A stretch of 64,000 nucleotides of DNA from Chloroflexota bacterium (GCA_029782365.1 JAKOUW010000016.1:62001-126000), one strand, 5' to 3'; positions 26,609 to 35,866 are shown, counted from the first letter of the stretch. A program made the numbers and translations. The notes: generated by a model not told the origin, from the letters alone.

Positions 26609-27637
26609 CTAATCGATCCTCAGCACTTTGGCGCCGCGGATTTTTCTCGATTTCAATTCAACCAGGGCAGTGTTCGCCTCGTGCAGTGGGAATTCTTCGA
26701 CCTCGGGCTGCAGGCCGATCTCAACAGACAGCGCCAGAAACTCACGGACATCTTGCCGGGAGACATTGGCGACGCTCTTGATTTCCTTTTCCTGCCAAAG
26801 GTGAGTGGGATAATCCAGGCGTAGTAATTCTTCTTTATCCAACTCTTCTTTGCGGATAGCATTGATCACCAATCTGCCTCCAGGCTCCAGGTTTTTCAAG
26901 CTTGCGATAACCGGTTTCCACGCCGGCGTGGTATCGATGATGCAGTCCATCCTGGCAGGAGAGTCCTGGCCAATATTGCCTGCCCAGGTTGCTCCCAATT
27001 CCCTGGCAAAAGCCTGCTCCTGTTGGCTTCTTGAAAAGACATACACCTGGGCCTGGGGATAACGCCGCCTGGCCATTTTCAGAACAAGGTGAGCAGAGGC
27101 GCCAAAGCCGGTCAGGCCCAGTTTTTGCCCATCGCTCAGACCTGCCAGGCGCAGTGAGCGGTAGCCGATTGCCCCGGCGCACAGCAGCGGCGCGGCCTGG
27201 GCATCGCTGAATGCCTCGGGGATAAGGTAGGCAAACCCTTCCGGCACGCTCATATACTCGGCATATCCGCCGTTTGCATCACGGCCGGTGGCCTTGAAGC
27301 TCAGACAGAGATTCTCATTCCCAGCCAGGCAAAACTTGCACGCGCCACAAGCCGAATAAATCCAGGCGACGCCCACCCGGTCACCGATCTTAAAATTGCG
27401 AGCCTGGCTGCCAAGAGCAGCCACCCTGCCGACCACCTGGTGACCGGGCACAACCGGCAGTTGGGGCGGTGGCATCCGGCCTTCAATCTCATCTAACTCG
27501 GTGTGGCAAACGGCGCACGTGGATACTTTGATGAGGATCTCACCCGGCTTTGTGACCGGATGCGGCAGATCCGCCAGGGTGAGCGGCCTGGGATTCTCGT
27601 GCAGGCTGCAAAGATTGGTTAAAATCATCGCTTTCAT
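26609..27637 (-). CDS. zinc-dependent alcohol dehydrogenase (AdhA/AdhP-like)
   Basis: A 342-aa medium-chain dehydrogenase. The catalytic zinc ligands are Cys44 (CAVCHTELD), His66 (PGHQVVG) and a later Cys; the structural zinc site is formed by Cys97, 100, 103 and 111 (CGACKFCLAGNENLC). The Rossmann glycine motif is GFGASAH. Substrates in this family are small primary alcohols and aldehydes with NAD(P). Gene is monocistronic, ending convergently with the beta-CASP gene 22 bp away. Confidence 0.92.
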   Translation of the reverse strand: MKAMILTNLCSLHENPRPLTLADLPHPVTKPGEILIKVSTCAVCHTELDEIEGRMPPPQLPVVPGHQVVGRVAALGSQARNFKIGDRVGVAWIYSACGACKFCLAGNENLCLSFKATGRDANGGYAEYMSVPEGFAYLIPEAFSDAQAAPLLCAGAIGYRSLRLAGLSDGQKLGLTGFGASAHLVLKMARRRYPQAQVYVFSRSQQEQAFARELGATWAGNIGQDSPARMDCIIDTTPAWKPVIASLKNLEPGGRLVINAIRKEELDKEELLRLDYPTHLWQEKEIKSVANVSRQDVREFLALSVEIGLQPEVEEFPLHEANTALVELKSRKIRGAKVLRID

Positions 27638-27776
27638 CGCAACTCATTTTCTACGCACGATAGTTACTTTTATAAATAAAATGTTGCTCTTATTATAATC
27701 AGCCCGCCAATAAGGGAGCGGTATAATTAAACAAATTTATTAGTAAAAATTGATTCACCCATCGAAAGGATCGATT

Positions 27777-28775
27777 ATGGAATACAGGCTTTTTGGCCGC
27801 ACCGGTGTGAAAGTATCACCGCTTTGCCTGGGGGCGATGAATTTTGGTGGAGCTGCAAATGAAAGCGATTCATTGCGCATCATCCAAGCTGCGCTGGACG
27901 CTGGGATCAATTTCATCGATACAGCCAATGTGTATAATGCCGGCCAGAGCGAAGTGGTGGTCGGCAAGGCGCTGGCAGGCCGCCGGGAGAATGTGTTCCT
28001 GGCGACCAAAGTGCACGGCAAAATGGGAGATGACGTCAATGCTGGCGGCAACTCCCGCCGCCATATCATCGCGGCCTGTGAAGACTCCCTGCGCCGCTTG
28101 AATACCGATTATATCGACCTATACCAGGTTCACCGCCCGGCTAATGAAGTTCCTGTCGATGAGACACTGCGTGCGCTCAACGATCTGGTCAGCGCGGGGA
28201 AAGTTCGCTATATCGGCTGCTCCACGCACCCAGCCTGGATGGTGATGGAAGCGCTGGCAGTCAGTGAGCGCTATCACCTGGCTCGTTATGTCAGTGAGCA
28301 GCCGCCCTACAACTTGCTAGACCGGCGAATTGAAAATGAGTTGGTGCCCCTGGCTCTGCGTTACCAACTGGCGATCATCCCCTGGGCGCCCATGGCGCAG
28401 GGTGTGCTCGCCGGGCGTTATGCCAGCACGGCGAATCTGCCCGCCGATTCACGCGCCGCTCGCCAACCGGGCAGCATTTACGCCGAACGTGTTTCCGCGG
28501 CCGGCGTGGCCGCCGGACAGCGCTTTAGCGCGCTTGCCAGCCAGTTTGGAAAGACTCCGGGGCAGTTAGCCCTGGTGTGGTGCAAAGACCAGCCAGGAAT
28601 CACAGCTCCGATCGTCGGGCCGCGCACGATCGAGCAGTTGAATGACCTGCTGCCAGTTTTGGAGATGAGTCTGAGCGCCGAAGAAAGGCAGGCCTGCGAT
28701 GAAATCAATCCACCTGGTGGGGTGATCGCCAATTTCCACAACACCGCCGCCTGGATGAAGACTCCGATTCGATAA
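27777..28775 (+). CDS. aldo/keto reductase
   Basis: A 332-aa TIM-barrel NADPH-dependent oxidoreductase. Active-site residues are visible in order: Asp and Tyr in [14 protein letters not shown], Lys in LATKVHG and His in YQVHRPANE. The C-terminal cofactor segment [19 protein letters not shown] is typical of the AKR11/12-like YajO group. The start is the ATG at 27777, with AAAGGA upstream; the in-frame ATT/ATG further upstream lies before the ribosome site. A B3/4-domain gene follows 27 bp downstream. Substrate unknown. Confidence 0.9.
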   Translation: MEYRLFGRTGVKVSPLCLGAMNFGGAANESDSLRIIQAALDAGINFIDTANVYNAGQSEVVVGKALAGRRENVFLATKVHGKMGDDVNAGGNSRRHIIAACEDSLRRLNTDYIDLYQVHRPANEVPVDETLRALNDLVSAGKVRYIGCSTHPAWMVMEALAVSERYHLARYVSEQPPYNLLDRRIENELVPLALRYQLAIIPWAPMAQGVLAGRYASTANLPADSRAARQPGSIYAERVSAAGVAAGQRFSALASQFGKTPGQLALVWCKDQPGITAPIVGPRTIEQLNDLLPVLEMSLSAEERQACDEINPPGGVIANFHNTAAWMKTPIR

Positions 28776-28802
28776 CTTTCCTACGGAAAGAGATCAAAAA
28801 GG

Positions 28803-29483
28803 ATGATCAATATCCATGGCACACTTGAATGGAGCGCTACCCATCCTGGGGCAATCATTGGTCTCCTGGAGATGGACGGCATCGACAATTCACTTGCCAG
28901 CGCCCACCTCAATCAATGCAAGCGAGATGTGGAAGCGCGCCTGCGGATGAAGTATGCCGGCTTCACCCGCCAGGATTTTCTTGCATTGCCAATTATGAAA
29001 ACCTACGATCAATATTACAACCACTTTGACAAAACCTATCACGTTTTGCTTCAGGTTGAATCGATCGTCATAAAGAACAAGAACCTACCCGATGTGTCAC
29101 CGCTGGTTGATTCTGTTTTCACCGCCGAGGTAGAAACACTTGTGCTGACTGCCGGGCATGATATCGACAACCTGGTTGAGCCTGTTATGATCGATGTTTC
29201 TCACTATGGCGATGAGATCACTCAATTGAACGGCCAAATCAAAACGATCCGGCCTGGCGACATGGTGATGCGCGATCGGGAGGGACTGGCATGCTCGATC
29301 TTGTATGGACAGGATAACCGTTCTCCGATCACCCCACAAACCAGGCATGTTTTATACGTAGCTTATGCACCCCCGGGCGTTCCAGTTGGGCATATCGAGA
29401 CTCATCTGCAGCAGGTCGAGCAGTACGTGCGTCTGTTTGCTCCCCTGGCAGGCCTGGAGCAGCGCCGGTTATTAACCACGTAA
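28803..29483 (+). CDS. B3/4 tRNA-binding-domain protein
   Basis: A 226-aa protein resembling the B3/B4 domain found in the beta subunit of phenylalanyl-tRNA synthetase, here free-standing. The phrase YNHFDKTYHVLLQVESIV and the central TPQTRHVLYVAYAP are typical of stand-alone members. Such proteins may have editing or tRNA/amino-acid-binding roles, but that is not established. No Cys or metal motif. An AAAGG lies upstream of the ATG. Confidence 0.75.
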   Translation: MINIHGTLEWSATHPGAIIGLLEMDGIDNSLASAHLNQCKRDVEARLRMKYAGFTRQDFLALPIMKTYDQYYNHFDKTYHVLLQVESIVIKNKNLPDVSPLVDSVFTAEVETLVLTAGHDIDNLVEPVMIDVSHYGDEITQLNGQIKTIRPGDMVMRDREGLACSILYGQDNRSPITPQTRHVLYVAYAPPGVPVGHIETHLQQVEQYVRLFAPLAGLEQRRLLTT

Positions 29484-29639
29484 GCTAATTATTTAACGCC
29501 TTGAGAAAAGCGATCACAATGCTGGTTTCTGCATTCGCACTGACCTATGTGCGTTATTTTTAGTTCTATCCTTACTGACGCTTGTTCAATATGCTAACAT
29601 TCGACGACGTAAATCTGGTTTAGAGTCTTAGGAACACAC

Positions 29640-30308
29640 ATGACCAACTTTTTAGCAGTAATCCCCGCGTACAACGAATCAGAGCATATCACCCAGGTGG
29701 TGGAGAGCGCGCGCCGTTTCGTGCCTGTGCTGGTGGTTGATGATGGCTCTGCGGACGATACGGTGGCGCTGGCAGAAGCTGCCGGGGCTGAAGTGGTGCG
29801 CCAGGTTCCTAACCAGGGAAAAGGAGCCGCCCTGCGCGCCGGCTTCCGCTGGGCTCTCGACCTGGGCTATGAAGCCGTCATTACGCTGGACGGGGATGGC
29901 CAACATGATCCGGTAGAAATTCAAAAGTTTGTAGACGCCTACCTGGCCAGACCAGCCGACCTGATTATAGGCAAGCGCAATTTTCACGAAATGCCCCTCG
30001 TGCGACGGTTAGCGAATACAACCGGGGGTTGGTTATTTGCCTGGGCGGTGGGGCAGCCCATTCCCGATAACCAATCAGGCTATCGCCTGCTCGGCCGCCG
30101 CTTGATGACGGCTCTGCTGAGCAGCAGTGAACGCGGTTTTGAGTTCGAAGTTGAAATGATCGCCAGCTGCCTGAAGAAAGGATATGATCTCCAATGGGTG
30201 CCCATCCGCACGATTTATGCCGGTGAAAAAAGTCATATCCACCCATTGGCGCATCTCACGAATTACTTCCGCATAATATCTGTCGTCCGGCAGAAGATGA
30301 GAGAATAA
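29640..30308 (+). CDS. glycosyltransferase family 2 (DPM1/polyprenyl-phosphate type)
   Basis: A 222-aa soluble GT-A enzyme. The nucleotide-sugar-binding start VIPAYNESEHI is followed by VVDDGSADDT, and the metal-binding DGDGQHDP lies at ~82-89; QSGYRLLGRR and FEFEVEMI are acceptor-region motifs. It probably transfers a sugar from a nucleotide or activated donor to a polyprenyl phosphate on the cytoplasmic membrane face. No membrane helix is present. It precedes a tRNA gene with its own promoter. Confidence 0.88.
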   Translation: MTNFLAVIPAYNESEHITQVVESARRFVPVLVVDDGSADDTVALAEAAGAEVVRQVPNQGKGAALRAGFRWALDLGYEAVITLDGDGQHDPVEIQKFVDAYLARPADLIIGKRNFHEMPLVRRLANTTGGWLFAWAVGQPIPDNQSGYRLLGRRLMTALLSSSERGFEFEVEMIASCLKKGYDLQWVPIRTIYAGEKSHIHPLAHLTNYFRIISVVRQKMRE

Positions 30309-30321
30309 TTTCGCTAATTGA

Positions 30322-30350
30322 TTGCGTTGGGCGTATAAGGCTGATATAAT
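30322..30350 (+). promoter_or_regulatory. promoter of tRNA-Ser
   Basis: TTGCGT (30322-30327), a 17-bp spacer and an extended -10 TGATATAAT (TATAAT at 30345-30350). The start site would be near 30357, about seven bases before the tRNA. Confidence 0.72.
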
Positions 30351-30363
30351 AGCGTTCGCTCCG

Positions 30364-30451
30364 GGAGAGGTGCCAGAGCGGTTTAATGGGACGGTCTCGA
30401 AAACCGTTGTGGGGCTTGTCTCCACCGAGAGTTCGAATCTCTCCCTCTCCG
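30364..30451 (+). tRNA. tRNA-Ser (CGA)
   Basis: A cloverleaf can be folded: acceptor arms GGAGAGG (30364-30370) and CCTCTCC (30444-30450) with discriminator G; anticodon stem ACGGT/ACCGT around loop CTCGAAA, giving anticodon CGA; a long variable arm typical of serine tRNA; T-loop TTCGAAT on stem GAGAG/CTCTC. No encoded CCA (the sequence continues CAG). It reads the Ser codon UCG. Confidence 0.92.
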
Positions 30452-30543
30452 CAGATCAATAAATCCTCACACCAGGATTGCTGGAAATATCGCCGATCTC
30501 AATCGTTGGTGGTATGGTTCGATTAGACCGAGGATAATCGACA

Positions 30544-30580
30544 AAGATCGCTCAGCGGCTGCTGGGCGATCTTCTTTTTT
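30544..30580 (+). terminator. intrinsic terminator
   Basis: AAGATCGCTCAGC (30544-30556) pairs with GCTGGGCGATCTT (30561-30573) with one G-U pair, followed by CTTTTTT. It could end the tRNA transcript about 90 nt past the tRNA. Confidence 0.8.
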
Positions 30581-30670
30581 GCATTCTCTCCTGGTTGGAT
30601 GTCAAGGATTAACAAGCAGAATGCCGAACCCCGCTGGGCAGATTCGAATACGATGATGATATGAAAAGAG

Positions 30671-30805
30671 ATGATTATCAATCATGCCAGTAGCGACCTC
30701 CAGGCATTGGTGCGTGCCGGCTTAATCCATTACCTATTTGAGGCGATCTATCCCTTCCTGGATGGGAATGGGCGGGTAGGGCGCGGCGAAACAGGTGGTA
30801 ATTGA
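30671..30805 (+). pseudogene. Fic domain fragment
   Basis: A 44-codon stretch contains IYPFLDGNGRVGR, matching the Fic catalytic motif HPFxDGNGRxxR, preceded by LVRAGLIHYLFEA as in true Fic proteins. The catalytic His is Tyr here, and the rest of the ~200-aa or longer protein is missing on both sides; a TGA ends the frame. Fic enzymes AMPylate proteins and often act as toxins. This is a non-functional leftover next to a tRNA gene. Confidence 0.7.
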
Positions 30806-31004
30806 CGCATAACAGCCACCGGGTGAAGCATTGGTCTGTCTCAACCAGCCTGCCGTCCTCTTGCGGCACACCCAGAGCTTCCAAAAGGACGCCTTGCGAA
30901 TACAACACGCGGGTGATGTAGTGGTCGGAGATGATCAGCAAGTCGGCCGGCAAGCCAAAGGAAGCATACGGGTCGCAGGCCAGGTCGCGCACCTCCGGGT
31001 CAGG
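30786..31004 (-). pseudogene. uronate isomerase-like fragment
   Basis: On the minus strand, just after the stop of the Gfo/Idh gene, about 70 codons read as protein: DLLIISDHYITRVLYSQG then LLEALGVP and VETDQCFTRWLLCVNYHLF. The DHY motif with a following Tyr-Ser-x-Gly and the aromatic NYHLF region recall uronate (glucuronate) isomerases. No N-terminal metal HxH part precedes it, a TAG blocks the frame upstream, and it runs into the Fic fragment. The identity is tentative. Sugar-acid metabolism would suit the adjacent operon. Confidence 0.4.
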
Positions 31005-32052
31005 TTTTGACTACTTCGATCATCCCGCTCTTTGCTGAGGCTTTGAGAGCCTGGATGATCTGCAAGCCCGCCACCAGCACATCTGGATCGGGCGCTAATG
31101 GCACAGGCTCTCCATGGATGGCCTGGTAAAATGCGGCCCATTGGTAACTGCCGCTGATACCCTCGATTTCGACCTGGCGGGTAATGTCTTTTCCGTTTGG
31201 GCCAGAGGCGTTCAAAGCCAGGCGCGCCACCTGGCTGTCGGCCCTGTTCGGGCTGCTGAACCCCACATTGCGGTAGATGGTGCCGTGTTCGTAATTCAAA
31301 GTCAGGTGGTGCTCATCGGGCCGGTTATCGCCCACGCACAGTGAGGTGAAAAGGCTGCCCAGGGCGCCGTTTTGAAAGCGCAGGCCGGCCAGGGCGGTGT
31401 CTGGTGTGGGCCTGCCCGTGCACACCCGGGCCTGCAGCGCCTGCACCTCGCTCACCTTGCCCCACAGGCACAGCAGGTCGTTGATCAGGTAAATGCCAAT
31501 CCGGTACATCGGCGCCAGCGGGCACAGTTCGGGATCATCGTACCACGATCCATCAGCCTTCTCGTTGAGCCCCCCGCCGTGCCAGGCTTCGCCCCGGCAG
31601 CCCACCGGCCGGCCCAATCGAAATTCCTTGGCCCAGGCCTGGATTTGAGCCAGGTCTGGGGGCATAAGCGGGGAAGGTGAATTGAGATGGATGACGCGCC
31701 GATATTTCCGGGCTTCCTCCAGCACTTCCCGGGCCGCCAAAGGATCTATTTCAAACGGCTTGGTGGTTATGATGTCTTTACCGGCCTGCATTATGGTTTT
31801 CAGCAGCAGGGCGCGGCGGATGGGCGGGGTAAACAGCCCTATTGCTGGGATATCGGCCCTTGCCAGCAGCTCGTCCAGGTGGGTATAGGCGGGGACGTGA
31901 TAGCGCTTTCCGCCCTCTTCTGCGCGCTGCGGGTTTTGATCGCACACTGCCGCCAGCTCGAAGTATGGGCTGCCAGGTCCGTGGATAATCTGTTCGGCCA
32001 GGTAATGACCAAAATTGAGACCAACAAAAGCAATGCGTATTCGTTCAGGCAT
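31000..32052 (-). CDS. Gfo/Idh/MocA family oxidoreductase
   Basis: A 350-aa NAD(P)-dependent oxidoreductase. The N-terminal Rossmann motif is AFVGLNFGHYLAEQI (a variant of GxGxxG), and TTKPF at ~96-100 stands in place of the usual EKP. The C-terminal alpha/beta domain follows from ~120. Family members oxidise sugars, inositols or their derivatives. The start is the ATG at 32050-32052, eight bases inside the end of the upstream esterase gene; the longer open frame would overlap that gene heavily. Third in a minus-strand operon. Confidence 0.85.
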   Translation of the reverse strand: MPERIRIAFVGLNFGHYLAEQIIHGPGSPYFELAAVCDQNPQRAEEGGKRYHVPAYTHLDELLARADIPAIGLFTPPIRRALLLKTIMQAGKDIITTKPFEIDPLAAREVLEEARKYRRVIHLNSPSPLMPPDLAQIQAWAKEFRLGRPVGCRGEAWHGGGLNEKADGSWYDDPELCPLAPMYRIGIYLINDLLCLWGKVSEVQALQARVCTGRPTPDTALAGLRFQNGALGSLFTSLCVGDNRPDEHHLTLNYEHGTIYRNVGFSSPNRADSQVARLALNASGPNGKDITRQVEIEGISGSYQWAAFYQAIHGEPVPLAPDPDVLVAGLQIIQALKASAKSGMIEVVKT

Positions 32053-33208
32053 GATTGGCTCCCTGATCGCCGCCAAGTTGAGTTTTGAGCCAGGAAAAGG
32101 CGGCTGCTTGCATTTCCAGGTCAAATTTGTGCGGCCCAGGGTAAAACTGCCCGGTGTAAGCCTGGGGGTATCCGCTCGCTTGATAATGGAGGGCCAGCCG
32201 TTCATGGGCATCTTGCATCCCTTTCACGGTGAACAGAGCATCATCCACATCATATTGCACCAAGAGCGGCGCTGGGGCGCGGCAGGCGACCAGGTCGGGC
32301 CAATCTCCAAAGCGCGCCCAGGCAAAGGGAAAGAGCATCCAGGTATGGATGCTGATGTTGTGATCGAGCAGTCCTGCGTAGGTGCTCATTAAGCCTACGA
32401 TCACGGCCGCTTTCAGGTTATCGGCGGTTGCCATCAGCAGGCCGGCCCTGTTGCCCCCGCCGGAAAGGCCCATGCAGCCAACCCGTTCTGGCAAGACCTC
32501 CGGGCGCGAACACAGGTAATTCAACGCAATGCGATCTTCGTGGCTGACCACGCCGGGCATGCTCCCACCCAGCACATTGAGGTATTTCGAGATTACATGC
32601 TCGTGTAGTGCGGCCAGGTAGTTGTATTCGGCTATTTCGTGAGGAATGAGACCATCTGACGATGCCCACATCAATTCGTTCGCCGGCACAGAGGGGTTAA
32701 AGAGACCCTCTTTCATCTCGGGCAGTGGAAAGCGCCGGCTGCCCCATAAAAAGGTATCGTGTACCAGCACAACCAGCCCCTGCCGGGCGAGAGCATTCAC
32801 CCAGGCCTGCCCGCCATAAGAATTTTGGCGGTATTTCAGCAGCATGTCTTCGGCAGGTTCGGGGCCTTCACTGATTTTTTCCTTGCCATAAAACTTGAAG
32901 CCCCCGTGATCGTGCAGGGCTAGCACGGCGGGCAGCGGCTGTGTCGCATTTACCGGCTTGAAAAGCCAGGCAGAGGTGCGCGGTCCATACCCCACCGACC
33001 AGGTAATTTCCTCGCCATATAAACCATCTTGCTCCCACTGCCTCTCGATACGCACATCCTGAGGCGTTTCCGGCAGATCGCACCAACCCAATACCTGGCA
33101 GACTTTCTGGCGGGTCTCTATGCCTGGAGATGCAATTGGATAAAGTGGCTGCTGGCGTATGGCCTCTTGCACCAGGTCGCTGTAGATCCCGAGATGTCGG
33201 TAATGCAT
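32045..33208 (-). CDS. acetylxylan-esterase/dienelactone-hydrolase-like alpha/beta hydrolase
   Basis: A 387-aa cytoplasmic-looking alpha/beta hydrolase without signal peptide. The nucleophile elbow is GLSGGGNR (Ser249), the acid is likely in VDDALF and His in YPGPHKF near 365; LALHDHGGFK at ~97-106 provides the oxyanion region. Related proteins (abhydrolase_7/acetyl xylan esterase group) deacetylate sugars. It overlaps the oxidoreductase gene by eight bases and follows the PLP enzyme gene by 14 bp, so the three act together, probably in degradation of a substituted sugar or sugar acid. Confidence 0.82.
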   Translation of the reverse strand: MHYRHLGIYSDLVQEAIRQQPLYPIASPGIETRQKVCQVLGWCDLPETPQDVRIERQWEQDGLYGEEITWSVGYGPRTSAWLFKPVNATQPLPAVLALHDHGGFKFYGKEKISEGPEPAEDMLLKYRQNSYGGQAWVNALARQGLVVLVHDTFLWGSRRFPLPEMKEGLFNPSVPANELMWASSDGLIPHEIAEYNYLAALHEHVISKYLNVLGGSMPGVVSHEDRIALNYLCSRPEVLPERVGCMGLSGGGNRAGLLMATADNLKAAVIVGLMSTYAGLLDHNISIHTWMLFPFAWARFGDWPDLVACRAPAPLLVQYDVDDALFTVKGMQDAHERLALHYQASGYPQAYTGQFYPGPHKFDLEMQAAAFSWLKTQLGGDQGANHA

Positions 33209-33222
33209 ACTGGTTTCCTTTA

Positions 33223-34296
33223 TTATTGAAATTTTCCTCGCCCCTCGATGGGCCAGACCGTCTCAACTTTGTCATCACGCATGACATAATATTGATCGTG
33301 AAGATTGACGGTAGTGCACACATGGCTCGGCACCAGCTCAACCCGGTCGCCAACTTTCAGCGCAGGCGCCTGGAGATCGACTTCCAGCAGGCCGTGCTCT
33401 TCATGCAAGGCCCGTAATGCCACAAAGCCAGGTGAAATCACTTTGGGCAGCCCATTGTCCAACGAGATAGCCTTCATCCCTGCATCAATGACTGCGCGCT
33501 GCGGGGTGGGTGTGCTGATCACGGTCGAAAGCAGGCTGATCGACTGTCTGAAAGGCAGGCCCATTTCCTGGTACTTGCTGTCCATGAAAAGGTATGAACC
33601 GGCTTCGATCTCCGTTATTCCTGGAAAAACACCGCTGATATTGAAGGTACCCGTGCCGCCTGCGCTGACGATACCCACAGCCAATCCAGCCTGCCGGATC
33701 AGATCGGCTGTGGATGTCAGTTCATGCATGGCGCTCTCTGTCTTATGGCAGCGCTGTTCAATATCGGTGATAAATTGAGTATGGCCTTCATAACCAAACA
33801 GGCCAGCAAAGTGCAGCCCCGGCAGTTCAGCGGTGAGCCGCGCCAGGTCCAACGCCGCCACACCAGGCGCCACACCGCAGCGGTTCAGGCCCACATTCAC
33901 CTCTACCAACACATGAATAACGCTCCCGGCAGCCTGCGCTGCTTTGGCCAATCCGCACAAATTGCCAGGATCGTCGGCGGCGACGATCAACTCGGTCTGC
34001 CTGGCCAGCGCCGCTAATCGGTTTATTTTGGATGGATCGACGATTTCATTGGCAATAAAGATACTGCTGATTCCGGCAGAGACCAGGATTTCAGCTTCTC
34101 CCAATTTGGCGCACGTCATGCCAATGGCGCCGGCAGCGATTTGTTTTTGCGCCAACGGTAGACATTTATGAGTTTTGAAATGGGGCCGCAAATGTGCGGT
34201 GGTATGTTGAAAGAAATTCGCCATCTGAGCAATGTTATCATCGACTTTTTCTATATCGATCAACAACGCCGGGGTAGGGATTGCCGATTTATCCAT
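33223..34296 (-). CDS. D-threonine aldolase/D-serine dehydratase-like PLP enzyme
   Basis: A 357-aa fold-type III PLP enzyme (alanine-racemase N-terminal domain). RPHFKTHKC at ~37-45 holds the PLP lysine; the C-terminal PSHVCTTVN has the His-x-Cys metal pair of the D-threonine aldolase/DSD1 group. Known reactions cleave D-beta-hydroxy amino acids to glycine and an aldehyde or dehydrate D-serine. The start is the ATG at 34294-34296, after GGAG with five-base spacing. First gene of the operon with the esterase and oxidoreductase. Substrate is inferred only at class level. Confidence 0.87.
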   Translation of the reverse strand: MDKSAIPTPALLIDIEKVDDNIAQMANFFQHTTAHLRPHFKTHKCLPLAQKQIAAGAIGMTCAKLGEAEILVSAGISSIFIANEIVDPSKINRLAALARQTELIVAADDPGNLCGLAKAAQAAGSVIHVLVEVNVGLNRCGVAPGVAALDLARLTAELPGLHFAGLFGYEGHTQFITDIEQRCHKTESAMHELTSTADLIRQAGLAVGIVSAGGTGTFNISGVFPGITEIEAGSYLFMDSKYQEMGLPFRQSISLLSTVISTPTPQRAVIDAGMKAISLDNGLPKVISPGFVALRALHEEHGLLEVDLQAPALKVGDRVELVPSHVCTTVNLHDQYYVMRDDKVETVWPIEGRGKFQ

Positions 34297-34663
34297 GCTT
34301 TCTCCGCTGAAGAAAATCCTGTTGGTGATTGAGCCGGTGAGTTCCAGGATCATATTCAACCCACCAGTTTACGATGGCTTTTGCTGTGATTTTGTCCAGG
34401 CAAACATATCGTTCAGCAGCACTTATTCGTGTGCTGCATGGCCATTACCGCCCCGCTGCCCAAAGGTTCAAGTTGGCGTTGGGCTGTGTAGGTTAAACAT
34501 AATGGTATCACAGGCAAGAAATCTATTGAACACGAAAGGTGCGCGCGCCAAATACGGTCGCTTCACGCACACCCTCATTCATTCAGCGATTTATTTACGA
34601 CCTGTTGATGAAGTTGTCTCCCCTCTCCGCCGTGCGTCCCGCTTTGCCAAGGGATGCAGTCTG
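34297..34663. other. 367-bp region without recognisable gene
   Basis: Between the divergently ended PLP enzyme start and a response regulator stop. I see no convincing coding frame, repeat or strong terminator; the promoter of the PLP-enzyme operon should lie near 34297-34380 but no consensus pair stands out. Confidence 0.5.
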
Positions 34664-35038
34664 TTATTCCAGCCGTTCCTCGATTCCCTTTAAGAGTGGT
34701 TCCAGCACGGCGAGCGTATCATCCGGCGAAGCGCCTTTGTAGATAAACGCCGCCCCAGCATCCAAGGCCTGCTGCCGGTCCTCGGCATTCACGCTGAGCA
34801 AGACAATTTTGATAATGGGATATGCCTTGCGCAGCAGCCGGCAGGTTTCAGGGGCAGGCGCGCCGTAGAGTCTCCAGTCGAGCATCAAAACATCCGGCGG
34901 ATTGTCGGCGAGGGCGCGGATCAAGGCATCGGTGTCGCCAACTTCTCCAATGTTGTACATACCCAACTTGTGAGAAAGTATGATAGAGAGTGCGCTGCGG
35001 GAACTTGGGGTAGGATCAGCGATCAAAATGCGAGTCAT
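34664..35038 (-). CDS. receiver-domain response regulator, single domain
   Basis: A 124-aa CheY-like protein. Asp8 (LIADPT) and the phospho-acceptor Asp54 (VLMLDWRLYG) are present, a Ser84-like position follows in LLSVNAED and the Lys is in FIYKG. No output domain is attached. The start is the ATG at 35036-35038 with GAGGAAAA upstream. It is one of three regulators near the double-PAS kinase and may compete for phosphate or signal by protein contact. Confidence 0.82.
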   Translation of the reverse strand: MTRILIADPTPSSRSALSIILSHKLGMYNIGEVGDTDALIRALADNPPDVLMLDWRLYGAPAPETCRLLRKAYPIIKIVLLSVNAEDRQQALDAGAAFIYKGASPDDTLAVLEPLLKGIEERLE

Positions 35039-35151
35039 TTTTTCCTCGCCTTTAGTGTACGCCAGGCCTCCGATAACCACCCCCATCGCTGGATGGGTTT
35101 TCAACTAGCCAGATGGATGGTTGAGGTAGGATGCGCCAGTATCCACCTTCA

Positions 35152-35361
35152 TTAGTCTGATTCTTCAGAACATGATACCGAAACCAGTTGAAGAACCAGG
35201 CTGCCAAGGCGCGAAATTACCCCATAAACGGCTGCCATATCTGGCAGAGTTCCATACAGAATCGTCTCATCTGTCAAGCTATCTCGGACCTGCATTTCAC
35301 CAAACCAATCCGACCAGTTTGTATTGATCTTGCCTTTGACATGAATTTCTGTATGGTACAT
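35152..35361 (-). CDS. small conserved-type protein, unknown function
   Basis: A 69-aa soluble protein: a beta-rich N-terminus (EIHVKGKINTNWSDWFGEMQV) followed by a helix (PDMAAVYGVISRLGSLVLQLVSV). Short proteins of this layout occur next to LuxR/MalT-type regulators in Chloroflexota, as I recall, but no function is known. It lies between two receiver genes on the same strand; an AAGGAAAA-like site precedes the ATG. Confidence 0.6.
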   Translation of the reverse strand: MYHTEIHVKGKINTNWSDWFGEMQVRDSLTDETILYGTLPDMAAVYGVISRLGSLVLQLVSVSCSEESD

Positions 35362-35455
35362 AAGGAAAATCCTTTCCTCTTCAATGGATAAAAATTTTCG
35401 GAATGGGTTGAGGCAAAAGGCTGAATGCTATTTACCGCTCTTCCCGGGGAAGGCG

Positions 35456-35866
35456 CTAAGCGACGGCCGGCGCTAATCCAGCAGAAAAGGTCTTCAGGCC
35501 CGCGTAAGCTGATCGGATGGCGCGCCCCAGTTCAGAGGCGGTAACATTTTTCTCCAGGAAACCGATCGCCCCAGCCTGGAGAGCACCTTGAACCATGTTT
35601 AATTCAGAGAAGCTTGTCAGGGCAATGATTTTGACCTGGGGATTCTTTTTGTGAATTTCCCGCGTCGCAGCAACTCCATCCATACCAGGCATTAACAGAT
35701 CCATCAAGATCACATCCGGCTTATGAAGGTCAGCCATTTTAACTGCTTCTGCCCCATCAGTAGCCTCCCCGACGGATTCGAGATCTCTGTTTACCATCAT
35801 GAATGTCCTCAACCCGCTGAGAATGACGTCATGATCATCGACCAAAAGAATACGAATGCCATTCAT
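35456..35866 (-). CDS. receiver-only NarL-type response regulator
   Basis: A 136-aa receiver domain with the acidic pair Asp10-Asp11, acceptor Asp56 (DVILMDLLMPGMDG) and Lys in GFLEKNV. It aligns closely with the first ~125 residues of the full-length regulator at 36043-36672 but ends after TFSAGLAPAVA with no helix-turn-helix. It looks like a duplicated regulator that lost its DNA-binding half. It could be a phosphate sink or heterodimer partner. Confidence 0.82.
   Translation of the reverse strand: MNGIRILLVDDHDVILSGLRTFMMVNRDLESVGEATDGAEAVKMADLHKPDVILMDLLMPGMDGVAATREIHKKNPQVKIIALTSFSELNMVQGALQAGAIGFLEKNVTASELGRAIRSAYAGLKTFSAGLAPAVA

Noticed and set aside
30256..30459. Minus-strand open frame beginning with an EGEIRTLG-like sequence
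   Set aside because: It is the antisense of the tRNA-Ser gene, a known source of spurious protein calls.
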